Source: Pandoraea sp. ASV26 (GTDB taxonomy: Bacteria > Pseudomonadota > Gammaproteobacteria > Burkholderiales > Burkholderiaceae). Taken from it: DNA of 57,198 bases. The stretch covers positions 1 through 57,198 of the forward strand of contig NZ_JAELTP010000026.1 in the NCBI RefSeq assembly GCF_016428915.1, in the 5' to 3' direction. Both the position numbers and the translations under genes were made by a program. Position 1 is the first letter of the stretch, and each line of letters opens with the position of its first letter. The notes beneath the pieces are model-generated. The model searched no databases. It worked only from the letters and a program-made list of their open reading frames with translations, and was not told where the DNA came from. This document shows, in pieces, positions 10,242 to 19,088 of this stretch.

Positions 10242-10742
10242 TCACTGGCTGTGCGTGCCGTGCGCCATGCCGGCCATACCAGCCATGCCGCCCCCGGCAG
10301 CAGGCGCACCTGCCGTCAGATCGCGCACCGGCACCTGCACCTGCTGCTCGGACTTCTTGTGATCGGCAGACTCGAAGCGCAACGTCAACGGCACGGTGTC
10401 GCCCTTCTTGAGCGCGGCCTTCAGGTCCGTGAGCATGATGTGATAGCTACCCGGCTTGAGCTGCACCGGCTGATTGGCCGGCAGCGGCAGCCCGTTCGGC
10501 AACGCGCGCATTTTCATCAGCGTGCCTTCGAGCTTCATCTCATGCACTTCGGCATTCGCGGCAGCAGGGGTGCTCACGCCCACGAGCGTGGTCGCCTGAT
10601 GCGCCTGCAATGTCATGAAAACGCCGGTCGCGGTCTGGCCGGGAACGGTGCCACGCGCCCACGCGTCGGAGACATCCACCTGTGCATAGGCCGAGGCCAT
10701 GCCCAGACTCAACGCGGCAGCCACCCAAAGCTTGTGTTTCAT
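10242..10742 (-). CDS. Periplasmic copper(I) chaperone, PCuAC family
   Basis: 166-residue secreted protein: signal peptide MKHKLWVAAALSLGMASAYA, then a cupredoxin-like PCuAC domain. It has the Met/His copper site of the family (EVHEMKLEGTLMKM, about residues 80-93, and the later SYHIML). The tail is Met/His-rich (GGMAGMAGMAHGTHSQ), like extra copper ligands seen in some homologues. Such proteins deliver copper to the CuA or CuB site of cytochrome oxidases in the periplasm. The start at 10742 is fixed by AAGGAG 7 bases upstream and by the signal peptide. Divergent from the regBA-type pair, which suggests shared control with respiration. Confidence 0.88.
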   Translation of the reverse strand: MKHKLWVAAALSLGMASAYAQVDVSDAWARGTVPGQTATGVFMTLQAHQATTLVGVSTPAAANAEVHEMKLEGTLMKMRALPNGLPLPANQPVQLKPGSYHIMLTDLKAALKKGDTVPLTLRFESADHKKSEQQVQVPVRDLTAGAPAAGGGMAGMAGMAHGTHSQ

Positions 10743-10961
10743 GCAAACTCCTTGTCGTTGTCGACGGACACGCATCCGCCCTGTATCGCATGAGACGTTG
10801 CGCGACACCCTGCCGCGCGAGACGTGAACGATCATTGTAGTCGCGCCTCGCCAGACGCGTGTGCGCCCAGCGTGATACGGACCATCGATCCCATGCGGCA
10901 GAGTGTCGCAGCGCCAGCAGACGCGGGATAGCCCGTGACCCGGACTTGGTACACTTGTCGT

Positions 10962-12230
10962 ATGACCCATTTCCCCATCGAGCGGACCAACGTCGTTCAA
11001 CTCTTCTGGCTGCGTTGCCTGGCCATCGTCGGCCAACTGGCGACGATCGGCGTCGCGCAACTCTGGCTCGGCGTGCGTCTGCCGCTCGAGCCGATGCTCA
11101 CCATCGTTGCCCTCGAAGTGCTGTTCAACGTGCTCACCTGGGTACGGGCGCGGCGCGGAATCGAGCGCGTCAAGCGTCACACCGATCTCGACCTGATGAG
11201 CCAGTTGCTCGTCGATCTGGCCGCGCTCACGTCACTGCTGTTCTTCTCGGGGGGCGCGACCAATCCCTTCGTCTCTCTCTTTTTGCCGGGTCTGGCGATC
11301 GCCGCAGCGGTGCTGCCATGGCGCAACGCCTCGCAACTCGCGCTGCTCTCGCTGGTCGCCTACGGCGCGCTGAACTTCCAGTACGTGCCGCTCGATCTGG
11401 CCGACCCCGGCAATCTGCTGCGTCTGCATCTGGCGGGCATGTGGGTCAACTTCGTGGTCAGCGTGCTCGTGATCGCGTGGTTTGTCTCACGGATGTCGCG
11501 CGCGCTGCGTGCGCGCGATGCGCAACTCGCCCGCGCGGAACAGCGTCTATTGCGCGACGAACGCATGGCCGCGCTCGGCGCTCAGGCCGCGAGCGTGGCG
11601 CACGAACTCGGCACGCCGCTCTCGACGATGGCCGTGGTCGTCGGCGAACTTCGCAGCGAGAGTCGGGGCAACGCCGCCCTGAAGCCGTTCGAGCCCGATC
11701 TTCAGACACTTGAGCAGCAGATCGCGTTGTGCAAGAGCGCCATCGGTCACGTGCAGACGCGCGCGGCGGCGCCCGTGCGTCAGGCCCTGGCCGAATGGCT
11801 GCCCGCGTTCACCACGCAATGGCGCTTGCGCCATCCGCAGGTGCAATTCCAGCTACGTGTGCCGCCGCAGTTGACCGCACGCATCGAAGACACCGTGCAG
11901 GTCGGCCAGATTCTCACCATCCTGCTGGATAACGCGGCTTATTTCAGCCCGTTGGCGGTCACGCTCGACGTGAGCATCACGCAGGACGATGTGCGCTTTG
12001 CCGTCTGTGACGAGGGCCCCGGCATGACCGCCGAGCTACGTGCCCGCCTGGGGAATTCCCCCGTCATGAGCACACACGGCGGGCACGGCATGGGACTGTA
12101 CCTCGCCTTCGCCAGCGCGCAGCGTCTCGGCGGCGATATCGTCCTCACCCCCAACACGCCGCAAGGCACGCGCGCCGAGCTGCGCCTGCCGATGGCCACC
12201 TTCTTCTTCGGCTCGCGGAGTCAGACATGA
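10962..12230 (+). CDS. regB: RegB/PrrB/ActS-family redox sensor histidine kinase
   Basis: 422-residue inner-membrane kinase. About five to six membrane segments fill residues 10-175 and include the family's quinone-site motif GGATNPFVS. The H-box AHELGTPLST carries the phospho-acceptor His. A Cys 43 residues after it (ALCKSAIGH) matches the position of the redox-active cysteine of Rhodobacter RegB. The ATPase domain shows DNAAYFSP, CDEGPGM and HGGHGMGLYL. The start at 10962 was chosen over the frame's first ATG at 10935 because MTHFPIERTN fits the family N terminus. It overlaps its response regulator by ATGA. The role is to sense quinone or redox state and control respiratory genes. Confidence 0.88.
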   Translation: MTHFPIERTNVVQLFWLRCLAIVGQLATIGVAQLWLGVRLPLEPMLTIVALEVLFNVLTWVRARRGIERVKRHTDLDLMSQLLVDLAALTSLLFFSGGATNPFVSLFLPGLAIAAAVLPWRNASQLALLSLVAYGALNFQYVPLDLADPGNLLRLHLAGMWVNFVVSVLVIAWFVSRMSRALRARDAQLARAEQRLLRDERMAALGAQAASVAHELGTPLSTMAVVVGELRSESRGNAALKPFEPDLQTLEQQIALCKSAIGHVQTRAAAPVRQALAEWLPAFTTQWRLRHPQVQFQLRVPPQLTARIEDTVQVGQILTILLDNAAYFSPLAVTLDVSITQDDVRFAVCDEGPGMTAELRARLGNSPVMSTHGGHGMGLYLAFASAQRLGGDIVLTPNTPQGTRAELRLPMATFFFGSRSQT

Positions 12231-12769
12231 ACGCCTCGCATTTCCTTCTTATCGACGACGACGTCGTCTTCGCCGAAACGCTGGCCCGAGCGTTGACCCG
12301 TCGCGGGTACGACGTGCAGATCGCCGCCGACAGTGCGGCCGCATTGCTCGCGGCGCGCACGCGTCAGTTCGATCTGATCTCGGTCGACCTGCACCTGGGT
12401 CACGACTCGGGCCTGCCGCTCATCGCGCCGCTGCGCGCGTTGCAACCGAAAGCCCGCATGCTGGTGCTCACGGGTTACGCGAGCATTGCGACGGCCGTGC
12501 AAGCCGTGAAGGACGGTGCCGATAACTATCTGGCCAAGCCGGCCAATGCGGACACCATCCTCGCATCGCTGCGCAGCGACGCCAGCGAAACCCAAGCCGA
12601 CGAAGCCTTCGAAAATCCGTCGCCGCTGTCGGTCGCGCGTCTGGAGTGGGAGCACATTCAACGCGTGCTGGCCGAACACAACGGCAATATCTCGGCCACC
12701 GCTCGCGCGCTGAACATGCATCGCCGCACGTTGCAGCGCAAATTGCTCAAGCGACCGGTCAAGCAGTAA
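12227..12769 (+). CDS. regA: RegA/PrrA/ActR-family response regulator
   Basis: 180-residue DNA-binding partner of the preceding kinase. The receiver domain has the acidic pair DDD (about residues 10-12), the phospho-acceptor Asp in SVDLHLG (about residue 54) and the Lys of LAKPAN. A short linker leads to a Fis-type helix-turn-helix (NISATARALNMHRRTLQRKL) at the C terminus, the RegA hallmark. Translationally coupled to the kinase gene by a 4-base overlap, and followed by a strong bidirectional terminator. Confidence 0.9.
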   Translation: MNASHFLLIDDDVVFAETLARALTRRGYDVQIAADSAAALLAARTRQFDLISVDLHLGHDSGLPLIAPLRALQPKARMLVLTGYASIATAVQAVKDGADNYLAKPANADTILASLRSDASETQADEAFENPSPLSVARLEWEHIQRVLAEHNGNISATARALNMHRRTLQRKLLKRPVKQ

Positions 12770-12786
12770 CGTGCGCTGTCGTCAGA

Positions 12787-12820
12787 CGAAAAAAAGGCCC
12801 CGAGGGGCCTTTTCTTTTTC
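12787..12820. terminator. Bidirectional terminator between regA and hslU
   Basis: A 10-bp stem, AAAAGGCCCC with GGGGCCTTTT around a two-base loop, has an A-run on one side and TTTTCTTTTT on the other. It can stop both the regBA and the hslVU transcripts, whose genes converge here. Confidence 0.9.
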
Positions 12821-12834
12821 ACGTCACGCCGATC

Positions 12835-14190
12835 TCACAGCACGTAGCGCGAGAGGTCTTCGTTCTGCGCCACTTCGTCGAGGAAGCGATTGACGTACTC
12901 GGCATCGATCAACACCGATTCGCTGCCTTGCTTGCCGGCGTTGTACGAAATGTCTTCGAGCAACTTCTCGATGACCGTGTACAGACGTCGCGCCCCGATG
13001 TTTTCCGTCTTCTCGTTGACCGAGAAGGCGATTTCCGCGAGTCGCTTGATGCCGTCCGGTGCGAAGTCGAGATTCACGTCTTCCGTCGCGAGCAACGCCT
13101 GATACTGCTTGACGAGGCTGGCGTCCGTTTGCGTGAGGATCGCTTCGAAATCCTGCACCGACAGCGACTCGAGTTCGACGCGAATCGGGAAGCGGCCTTG
13201 CAGTTCCGGAATCAGATCGCTCGGCTTGGCCAGATGGAATGCCCCGCTCGCGATGAACAGGATGTGATCCGTCTTGATCATGCCGAACTTCGTGCTCACC
13301 GTGGTGCCTTCGACGAGCGGCAGCAGATCGCGCTGCACGCCCTGACGCGACACATCACCGCCGCCCACTTCGCTGCGCGTGGCGATCTTGTCGATTTCGT
13401 CGAGGAACACGATACCGTTCTGCTCGACGTTACGCAGGGCCAACTGCTTGACCTCTTCGTCGTTGAGCATCTTCGACGCTTCTTCGTCGGTCAGCATCTT
13501 GAGCGCGTCCTTGATCTTGAGCTTCTGGCGCTTCTTGCGCTGATTGCCCAGACTCGCGAACATGCCCTTGATCTGCTCGGTCATCTCTTCCATTCCCGGC
13601 GGGCCCATGATCTCCATGCCCTGCACCGGAATTTCCACTTCGAGTTCGACTTCCTTGTCGTCGAGCTGACCTTCGCGAAGCCGCTTGCGGAACGTCTGAC
13701 GTGTCGCGTTATCTTCGACCGGCTCAGCCTCGTGCGATGCCGAACCGAAACGGATGTCGCGCGACGACTCGCGCCCGGTCGGCAGCAGCAGATCGAGAAT
13801 GCGATCCTCGGCGCGATCTTCGGCCTTGGTGCGCACCTTCCTCATTTCGGCTTCACGCGTCTGCTTGATCGCAATTTCCGCGAGGTCGCGCACGATGCTG
13901 TCCACGTCGCGGCCCACATAGCCGACTTCGGTGAACTTGGTCGCCTCGACCTTGATGAACGGCGCGTCGGCCAGCTTGGCCAGACGGCGGGCGATTTCGG
14001 TCTTGCCGACACCGGTCGGACCGATCATCAGAATGTTCTTCGGCGTGATTTCCTGACGCAGGGGCTCGGCCACCTGCTGACGGCGCCAGCGGTTGCGCAA
14101 CGCCACCGCAACGGCCTTCTTGGCCTTGTGCTGGCCGATGATGTGTTTGTCGAGCTCGGAAACGATCTCGGAGGGGGTCATATGGGTCAT
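12835..14190 (-). CDS. hslU: HslU, ATPase subunit of the HslUV protease
   Basis: 451-residue AAA+ unfoldase that feeds substrates to HslV. Walker [10 protein letters not shown] (about residue 60), the pore motif GYVGRDVDS, the inserted I-domain (about 110-240, charged and helical), and Walker [11 protein letters not shown] are all present, with the C-terminal ATPase helices ending DLSRYVL. The start at 14190 ([13 protein letters not shown]) matches other HslU N termini; the upstream open frame to 14274 has no similarity. Lies 124 bases after hslV, same operon. Confidence 0.95.
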   Translation of the reverse strand: MTHMTPSEIVSELDKHIIGQHKAKKAVAVALRNRWRRQQVAEPLRQEITPKNILMIGPTGVGKTEIARRLAKLADAPFIKVEATKFTEVGYVGRDVDSIVRDLAEIAIKQTREAEMRKVRTKAEDRAEDRILDLLLPTGRESSRDIRFGSASHEAEPVEDNATRQTFRKRLREGQLDDKEVELEVEIPVQGMEIMGPPGMEEMTEQIKGMFASLGNQRKKRQKLKIKDALKMLTDEEASKMLNDEEVKQLALRNVEQNGIVFLDEIDKIATRSEVGGGDVSRQGVQRDLLPLVEGTTVSTKFGMIKTDHILFIASGAFHLAKPSDLIPELQGRFPIRVELESLSVQDFEAILTQTDASLVKQYQALLATEDVNLDFAPDGIKRLAEIAFSVNEKTENIGARRLYTVIEKLLEDISYNAGKQGSESVLIDAEYVNRFLDEVAQNEDLSRYVL

Positions 14191-14314
14191 GACGTTCGCC
14201 AAATTAGGGGGTTCGCACAGAGGGCGACGCCCGGCCGGTCGGCTGTCGTTCAGCCGCCGGTCGGCAAAGCGCACCGCAGGAGTCCACCTGCTGCGATGCG
14301 CGCGTCGTCCGTCG

Positions 14315-14866
14315 TCACTTCGCTGCCTTCGGCGGCAGCGACTCGATAATGTGGTTGTCGTTGGTGTAGATGCACATTTCGCCAGCGATCGTCAGCGCCT
14401 TCTTGACGATCTCGGCCGGCGTCAGGTCGGTGTTCTCGACCAGCGCGCGGGCCGCGGCCTGTGCATACGATCCACCCGAACCGATGGCGGCGACGCCACC
14501 CTCCGGATCGAGCACATCGCCGTTACCGGTGATGACCAGCGTGGTCTCGGCGTCGGCTACGATCATCATCGCTTCGAGCCGGCGCAGCATGCGGTCGGTA
14601 CGCCAGTCCTTGGCGAGTTCGACGGCCGAGCGCGTCAGATGCCCCTGATGCTTCTGGAGCTTCGCCTCGAAACGATCGAGCAGCGAGAAGGCGTCTGCCG
14701 TTGCGCCGGCGAATCCGACCATGACCTTGCCGTCATAAATCGTACGCACCTTGCGCGCCGTGCCCTTCATCACAATGTTGCCGAGCGTGACCTGACCGTC
14801 GCCGCCGAGCGCGACCTGATCGCCGCGCCGAACGGAGACGATGGTGGTGCCGTGATATTGCTCCAT
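14315..14866 (-). CDS. hslV: HslV, peptidase subunit of the HslUV protease
   Basis: 183-residue proteasome-beta-like threonine peptidase. Self-cleavage after MEQYHG would expose the catalytic threonine of TTIVSVRRG; the conserved GDGQVTLG follows. The start at 14866 gives exactly this short propeptide and has AAGGAA about 10 bases upstream. The open frame extends far upstream to 15286 but that part is not protein-like. First gene of hslVU. The operon is typically a heat-shock one, though I did not identify a sigma-32 promoter here. Confidence 0.95.
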   Translation of the reverse strand: MEQYHGTTIVSVRRGDQVALGGDGQVTLGNIVMKGTARKVRTIYDGKVMVGFAGATADAFSLLDRFEAKLQKHQGHLTRSAVELAKDWRTDRMLRRLEAMMIVADAETTLVITGNGDVLDPEGGVAAIGSGGSYAQAAARALVENTDLTPAEIVKKALTIAGEMCIYTNDNHIIESLPPKAAK

Positions 14867-15075
14867 GCCTGTTCCTTTTCGGGGGGCGACACGCGCCCCG
14901 TAACGATTGGCCCGGACGCCTGCTGCGTCCTCACGACTGTGACGACACGCCTGACCGGGCGAGATGTGTCTGTAGTTTAGGGCAATCGAAAGAATATCAA
15001 GAGGCGTCGACGGAGGAGGCACAAGTGCTGCTTTCGCTAGCAGGCCGATGTCGCAAAAAGCGGCATGGATCGGGA

Positions 15076-15135
15076 GATTCGCGCGGCATTGCACCGCGCG
15101 AATCCGGGGCTGCGAAGCAATTTCTCGGAAATTGC
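15076..15135. terminator. Two tandem stem-loops downstream of the TonB receptor gene
   Basis: A perfect 11-bp stem with a 7-base loop (15076-15104, arms GATTCGCGCGG/CCGCGCGAATC) is followed by an 8-bp stem with a 3-base loop (15117-15135, GCAATTTC/GAAATTGC). They lie 25-85 bases beyond the receptor stop. T-runs are poor on the minus strand, so they may protect the 3' end or terminate only weakly. The rest of 14867-15159 shows no gene. Confidence 0.5.
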
Positions 15136-15159
15136 CTCGTTTTTGCGGAGCGTTCCCGC

Positions 15160-17346
15160 TTAGAACGTGGTGCGCAAACCCACGCGAACCGAACGACCAC
15201 CCTGCGGCGCAATGTCGCGCAGCACGGAACTGGCCAATCGCACTTCCTGATGGGTCAGGTTCTCGCCCTTCAGGTACGCCAGCCACTGAGCGCCGCCCGC
15301 CTTGAACTGATAGGTGAGCGCAGCGCCCAGCGTGGTGTAGCCGCTCGTCGTCAGATCGTTCACCGGCACACGCCCCTGGTGGCTCGCGTGCACCATTTCC
15401 AGACGCGCCCCCCAGTGACCCAGACCGTACGCGAGCGCCGCCGTCAGGCGCAGCGGCGCGATGCGCGGCAGCGGTTCGCCCGTCTCGCGATTGCGCCCGA
15501 TCGTGTAATCGCCGCGCAGTTCGAGATCGAGATTGCCGTAGCCCTGCCAGATTCGCGCCCGGCCCTGGGCTTCCACACCATAGAGGTCGGCCGGCACGCC
15601 CGCGTATCGATAGACCGGCAGGTTACTGTCGTCCTCGACGATCGTCTCGCCCGTATTGTTCAGCGCAATGAAGTTGGTGAAGCGGCTGTAGAACAGGCCG
15701 ACGCTGCCCTTGTTCGGGCCATGCTCATAACGCAGCGACAGATCGGTGGAGAACGCCTTTTCGAGCTTGGCCTGCGGGTTGCCGATTTCCCAGACGCCGG
15801 TCGCGAGATGGGGGCCGTTCGCGTACAGCTCGTAGAACGTCGGCGCACGTTCGGTATATGACGTGTTGAGCGCGACGGACCATGCCGGCGCCAGCGCGAA
15901 AACCGCCCCGGCCGACACACTGCCCGGCGTGAAGTTGCGCGACGGCAGATTGTCGAAGCGCTCGTTGCCGCCGGCCGCCGGCTTGACGCTGGAGTGCTCG
16001 ATACGCGCACCGAACGAGAGCTTCACGGCCTGATTCACGGCCCATTCCTCAAGCGCGAACAACGCTACGTTGGTGGTGTCGCTCTTGGGCACGAAAGCTT
16101 CGTCCCCAAGGGCCGAGAACGTGTTCTGCGAGAACTGCACGCCCACGGCACCTTCGAGTGGCCCGATCTTCGCGTGACGCGCTTCGATACGGCCCTCGTA
16201 GCCGTGGTTCTTGAAGGTCGTACCCGTCTGGCCGTTCTCGATTTCCTTGTGCTCGTAATCGGTGTAACCGAAGTTGAATTTAAGCGCCGAGAACGGGCCG
16301 CTCAGATCGCGAATCTCGCTGGCCAGCGCCAGACGTTGCTGCCGCAGGCGGATGCGCGTGTCGGCGTCGACGACCGTGCCGTAATCGGAGTCGTAACCGG
16401 AGTACGAAAGCCCGGTGTAGCCGTTGGCCCACGTCCAGGAGGCCCCCACGGCCGCGCCGCTCACCTGCCCGTTGCTGTTGGGTAACGTGCCCGACGGCTG
16501 CGGCGTGTCTTCGTCGTCGCGTGCGCGTTGTTGCGCCGAATGCGCGAAGCCCGGAATGCGCAGGTCGGCGCTCTTTCTTGCGAAGCCGTCGACATGGAAC
16601 GCGAACTGGCCGTTGCCGAATTCGAGCTGAGCCGCGCCCGCGCGTTCACGATTTGCGCCGCCGTAGCTGACGTCCGTCGCACCCGAAATGCCGGTGATGG
16701 ATTCGCGCGGAATACGGTTGTCGATGGTATTGATCACGCCACCGACCGCGTTACCGCCATAGAGCAAGGCCGCAGGGCCACGCACGATTTCTACGCGTTC
16801 GATCGTCAGCGGGTCTTGCGCCACGGCGTGGTCGTAGGACAGCGACGAGGCGTCGAGTGCCGCAGTGCCGTTCTGCAACACGCGGATACGGTCGCCGTCG
16901 AGACCGCGAATGATCGGGCGGCTGACGTTCGGACCATACGACGTGGCAGAGACCCCCGGCAGTCCGTCGAGGGTCTCGCCAAGCGTGCCGGCGCGGCGCA
17001 ACGTGAGCGCCCGACCATCGAGTTCGGTGACGGGCACGGTCAGGTCGGCGGCGGCGCGTCCGAGCGGGTTTCCTGTGACGAAGGTGGTCGGCAGCGCGGC
17101 TTCGGGTGCCGACGGGGCAGCGGTGGCGGCCGAAGCTGCGGTAGCCGACGGCGGTTCCGACGACGCGTCGGCGGCCTGTGCGGACAGGCTCGTCATTGCC
17201 AGCGCGCTGAATGTCAGCACAGCCGCCAGCGGCAGCGGCGCAAGGTCGGGCCGTGCGCGACGCGCACGGTGGGCGGCGGGAAGCGAAACAGGGGCGAGCG
17301 AAAACATCGCGCGCTTGCGCGCGGCGTTCGAAGCGGGGTGTGCCAT
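15160..17346 (-). CDS. TonB-dependent outer-membrane receptor, ZnuD-like
   Basis: 728-residue outer-membrane importer. An N-terminal signal region (hydrophobic stretch ending SLSAQAAD near residue 58) precedes a plug domain (about 85-215, with [16 protein letters not shown] and [22 protein letters not shown]) and a 22-strand barrel ending in the canonical Phe (VRVGLRTTF). An acidic, His-containing extracellular loop ([18 protein letters not shown]) resembles zinc-binding loops of Neisseria ZnuD. The neighbours (zur, COG0523 GTPase, His-rich protein, Zur-type palindrome) point to zinc or another zinc-chelate rather than iron. The signal peptide is long; MFSLAP 13 residues later is a possible start. 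Confidence 0.82.
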   Translation of the reverse strand: MAHPASNAARKRAMFSLAPVSLPAAHRARRARPDLAPLPLAAVLTFSALAMTSLSAQAADASSEPPSATAASAATAAPSAPEAALPTTFVTGNPLGRAAADLTVPVTELDGRALTLRRAGTLGETLDGLPGVSATSYGPNVSRPIIRGLDGDRIRVLQNGTAALDASSLSYDHAVAQDPLTIERVEIVRGPAALLYGGNAVGGVINTIDNRIPRESITGISGATDVSYGGANRERAGAAQLEFGNGQFAFHVDGFARKSADLRIPGFAHSAQQRARDDEDTPQPSGTLPNSNGQVSGAAVGASWTWANGYTGLSYSGYDSDYGTVVDADTRIRLRQQRLALASEIRDLSGPFSALKFNFGYTDYEHKEIENGQTGTTFKNHGYEGRIEARHAKIGPLEGAVGVQFSQNTFSALGDEAFVPKSDTTNVALFALEEWAVNQAVKLSFGARIEHSSVKPAAGGNERFDNLPSRNFTPGSVSAGAVFALAPAWSVALNTSYTERAPTFYELYANGPHLATGVWEIGNPQAKLEKAFSTDLSLRYEHGPNKGSVGLFYSRFTNFIALNNTGETIVEDDSNLPVYRYAGVPADLYGVEAQGRARIWQGYGNLDLELRGDYTIGRNRETGEPLPRIAPLRLTAALAYGLGHWGARLEMVHASHQGRVPVNDLTTSGYTTLGAALTYQFKAGGAQWLAYLKGENLTHQEVRLASSVLRDIAPQGGRSVRVGLRTTF

Positions 17347-17375
17347 GTCGGTATGTATTCCGTTGAGTCTGTGCG

Positions 17376-17405
17376 GGGAGCCTCGCTCGAAGGCGTGAGG
17401 CTCCC
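17376..17405. other. Perfect stem-loop upstream of the TonB receptor gene
   Basis: GGGAGCCTC (17376-17384) and GAGGCTCCC (17397-17405) form a 9-bp perfect stem with a 12-base loop, 30 bases before the receptor start. There is no T-run, so a leader structure or mRNA-processing element is more likely than a terminator. Confidence 0.45.
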
Positions 17406-17582
17406 GGATAGCGCGGGAATCGGTGCGAACGAACGCTGCCGCGTCCGGCGCCAGGCGGTGGACAGTGGAAGAGCGCGCAGCAGCACACTGCCGTCACAGG
17501 CCGGAGGGGCGGTGAACGTCAGTACTGATGTCGGCAGGAGTTCGCGCGCAAAGCGCGGAAAAACGCGAGAGAACGCGTCAGG

Positions 17583-18041
17583 TCAGACCGCCAGCGGCGG
17601 GGCGCGAGAATCGAACGGGCGTTGAAGCGCACTCGCGTGAGTGCGGCCGGTGGTCCGCCGCAGGGCATTCGCCGTGGCGGCGTCGCCATGCCATTGCCAG
17701 ACGGCGACGGCCATCGCCGCGGCCAGCGTCGCGCCCTCAAACAGATGGCAATGATGGTGATGATGACCGAGGTCGACCTGCGTCGATGCCGCAGCGCTAT
17801 CCTCGGCAAGCGTGAGCGCCGCATCGTCCGAAAGGTCCGAGTCGTTCGAATTGACGGTTGCCGACCCACTCTGCACGCTGCCGGACAAGGCGCGCGCATG
17901 GGAAATTTCGTGTTGCAGCCCCCACATCTGCACGCAGACCAGCGCGACGATGAGCCACGCGATCCAGCCGCTTCGCCCACGGCCAGTCTGCGTGCGCAAA
18001 AACGCACGCCATTGGCGAGAGACGGATTCGATGGACGGCAT
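17583..18041 (-). CDS. Small membrane protein with His cluster, zinc-locus associated
   Basis: 152-residue protein of no family I can name. One N-terminal membrane segment (GWIAWLIVALVCVQMWGL, about residues 24-41) is followed by HEISHA, a Ser/Asp-rich stretch and the cluster GHHHHHCHLFEGA (about residues 90-102). A second hydrophobic stretch (ATLAAAMAVAVW) follows. The His/Cys cluster looks like a metal site on the periplasmic side. The ATG at 18041 is used because the frame's first start, a TTG at 18071, lies inside the palindrome thought to be the Zur operator. It lies 236 bases before the ZnuD-like receptor, same strand, so zinc capture or hand-over is inferred. Confidence 0.68.
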   Translation of the reverse strand: MPSIESVSRQWRAFLRTQTGRGRSGWIAWLIVALVCVQMWGLQHEISHARALSGSVQSGSATVNSNDSDLSDDAALTLAEDSAAASTQVDLGHHHHHCHLFEGATLAAAMAVAVWQWHGDAATANALRRTTGRTHASALQRPFDSRAPPLAV

Positions 18042-18053
18042 GGAAAGGACGAA

Positions 18054-18072
18054 ATTGCAACTGAGTTGCAAT
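18054..18072 (-). promoter_or_regulatory. Candidate Zur box upstream of the His-rich protein/receptor genes
   Basis: A 19-bp perfect inverted repeat, ATTGCAACT-G-AGTTGCAAT. Its core TGCAAC-N3-GTTGCA recurs upstream of zur at 20779. CATAAT on the minus strand (complement of 18071-18076) could be a -10 box, putting the transcript start inside the palindrome, as expected for repression. That Zur binds it is inference. Confidence 0.7.
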
Positions 18073-18173
18073 TATGCCGTAAAGCAGGCATGGCCGCGAG
18101 CCTTACCTTGCGTTGCGTGCAAGCGACAGTGCGGGGCGCGCGCAGCGTGGCCGACCGGCCGGCGTCAAAAGGA

Positions 18174-18208
18174 CAATAAAAAAAGGCATGTCGTGAAAAC
18201 ATGCCTTT
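18174..18208 (-). terminator. Rho-independent terminator of dksA
   Basis: A perfect 10-bp stem (AAAGGCATGT/ACATGCCTTT, 7-base loop) is followed on the minus strand by a run of seven Ts. It separates the dksA transcript from the zinc-receptor genes downstream. Confidence 0.9.
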
Positions 18209-18278
18209 GGCAAACCTCTGGGCCCGATGGACTCACTTGCCGCCACCGCGCGGCATCGGGCCGGGTTGCGTGCTGCGA

Positions 18279-18953
18279 TCAGTCGCCGAACAGCTTTTGA
18301 CGCAGTTCGCGACGTTCCTGCGCTTCGAGCGACAGGGTGGCCGTCGGGCGGGCGAGCAGACGCGGGATGCCGATCGGCTCACCGGTTTCCTCGCACCAGC
18401 CGTACTCGCCGGAGTCAATGCGGGCGAGCGATTGCTGCACTTTCTTCAGCAGCTTGCGTTCACGATCACGGGTACGCAGTTCAAGAGCGTGCTCCTCTTC
18501 GATCGTGGCGCGGTCAGCCGGGTCCGGGACCAGAATGGTTTCCCGGAGGTTCTCGGTGGTTTGACCGGCGTTGCGCAGAATGTCAGCTTGCAGAGTTTCC
18601 AGACGATCCTTGAAGAAGGCGAGTTGATCTTCATTCATGTAGTCCTTCTCGCCCATCTTCAGAATTTCGGCCTCGGTCAAAAGTCTTTTCTTGCTCATGG
18701 GTTTTTGTGGCGTCTCTTTCGGATAGTCCGGCGACGCCCCCGCAGCAGATGGGACGTCTTGCTTACCGGCGATGCCGCGGGCGGCTTCTTGGGTTACGTT
18801 CCTGCCGGACGATTTGGGCGCGGCCTTTTTGGCGGCGACCTTCTCGCCCGTCTTCGATTTGCCTGCTGGAGCACGCTTGGCGCCCGCATCCGGCACCGGT
18901 TCAGACCGGGGCGTAGGGCGTGCGGTGGCAGTCTTGCGAGAGGCGGTGGCCAT
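18279..18953 (-). CDS. dksA: DksA-type RNA polymerase-binding regulator, degenerate zinc finger, long N terminus
   Basis: 224 residues against about 140-150 in most DksA proteins. The core (from MSKKRLLTEAE, residue 86, on) has the coiled coil with the acidic tip DPADRA and the C-terminal ARPTA segment. The four zinc cysteines of E. coli DksA are replaced by C187, T190, S208 and A211, so zinc cannot be held as usual. This resembles zinc-independent DksA2 forms and single-cysteine DksA of other proteobacteria. The first 85 residues are Lys/Ala/Pro-rich (AAKKAAPK), histone-H1-like. The long start at 18953 has GGGGAG about 9 bases upstream; the short start at 18698 has no good site. It works with ppGpp on ribosomal and stress promoters. 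Confidence 0.85.
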   Translation of the reverse strand: MATASRKTATARPTPRSEPVPDAGAKRAPAGKSKTGEKVAAKKAAPKSSGRNVTQEAARGIAGKQDVPSAAGASPDYPKETPQKPMSKKRLLTEAEILKMGEKDYMNEDQLAFFKDRLETLQADILRNAGQTTENLRETILVPDPADRATIEEEHALELRTRDRERKLLKKVQQSLARIDSGEYGWCEETGEPIGIPRLLARPTATLSLEAQERRELRQKLFGD

Positions 18954-19029
18954 GGCGTTGCTCCCCTGCCTACCCCCCCGGAATGCCGCGTCGATTCGCT
19001 GGCGACAGCCCAGTGGGCAGGTATTGTAA

Positions 19030-19079
19030 CCGAATCATCGGAAAGCCCCGGTTAAGGGGTTTCCCGTCGACCGATTCGG
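19030..19079. other. Nested stem-loop between the COG0523 GTPase gene and dksA
   Basis: An outer stem CCGAATC/GATTCGG encloses an inner GGAAAGCCCC/GGGGTTTCC stem with one bulge. It begins about 10 bases after the GTPase gene stop. Its T-tail is weak, so it may be an attenuator or partial terminator. Confidence 0.45.
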
Positions 19080-19088
19080 CAGTCCCGT

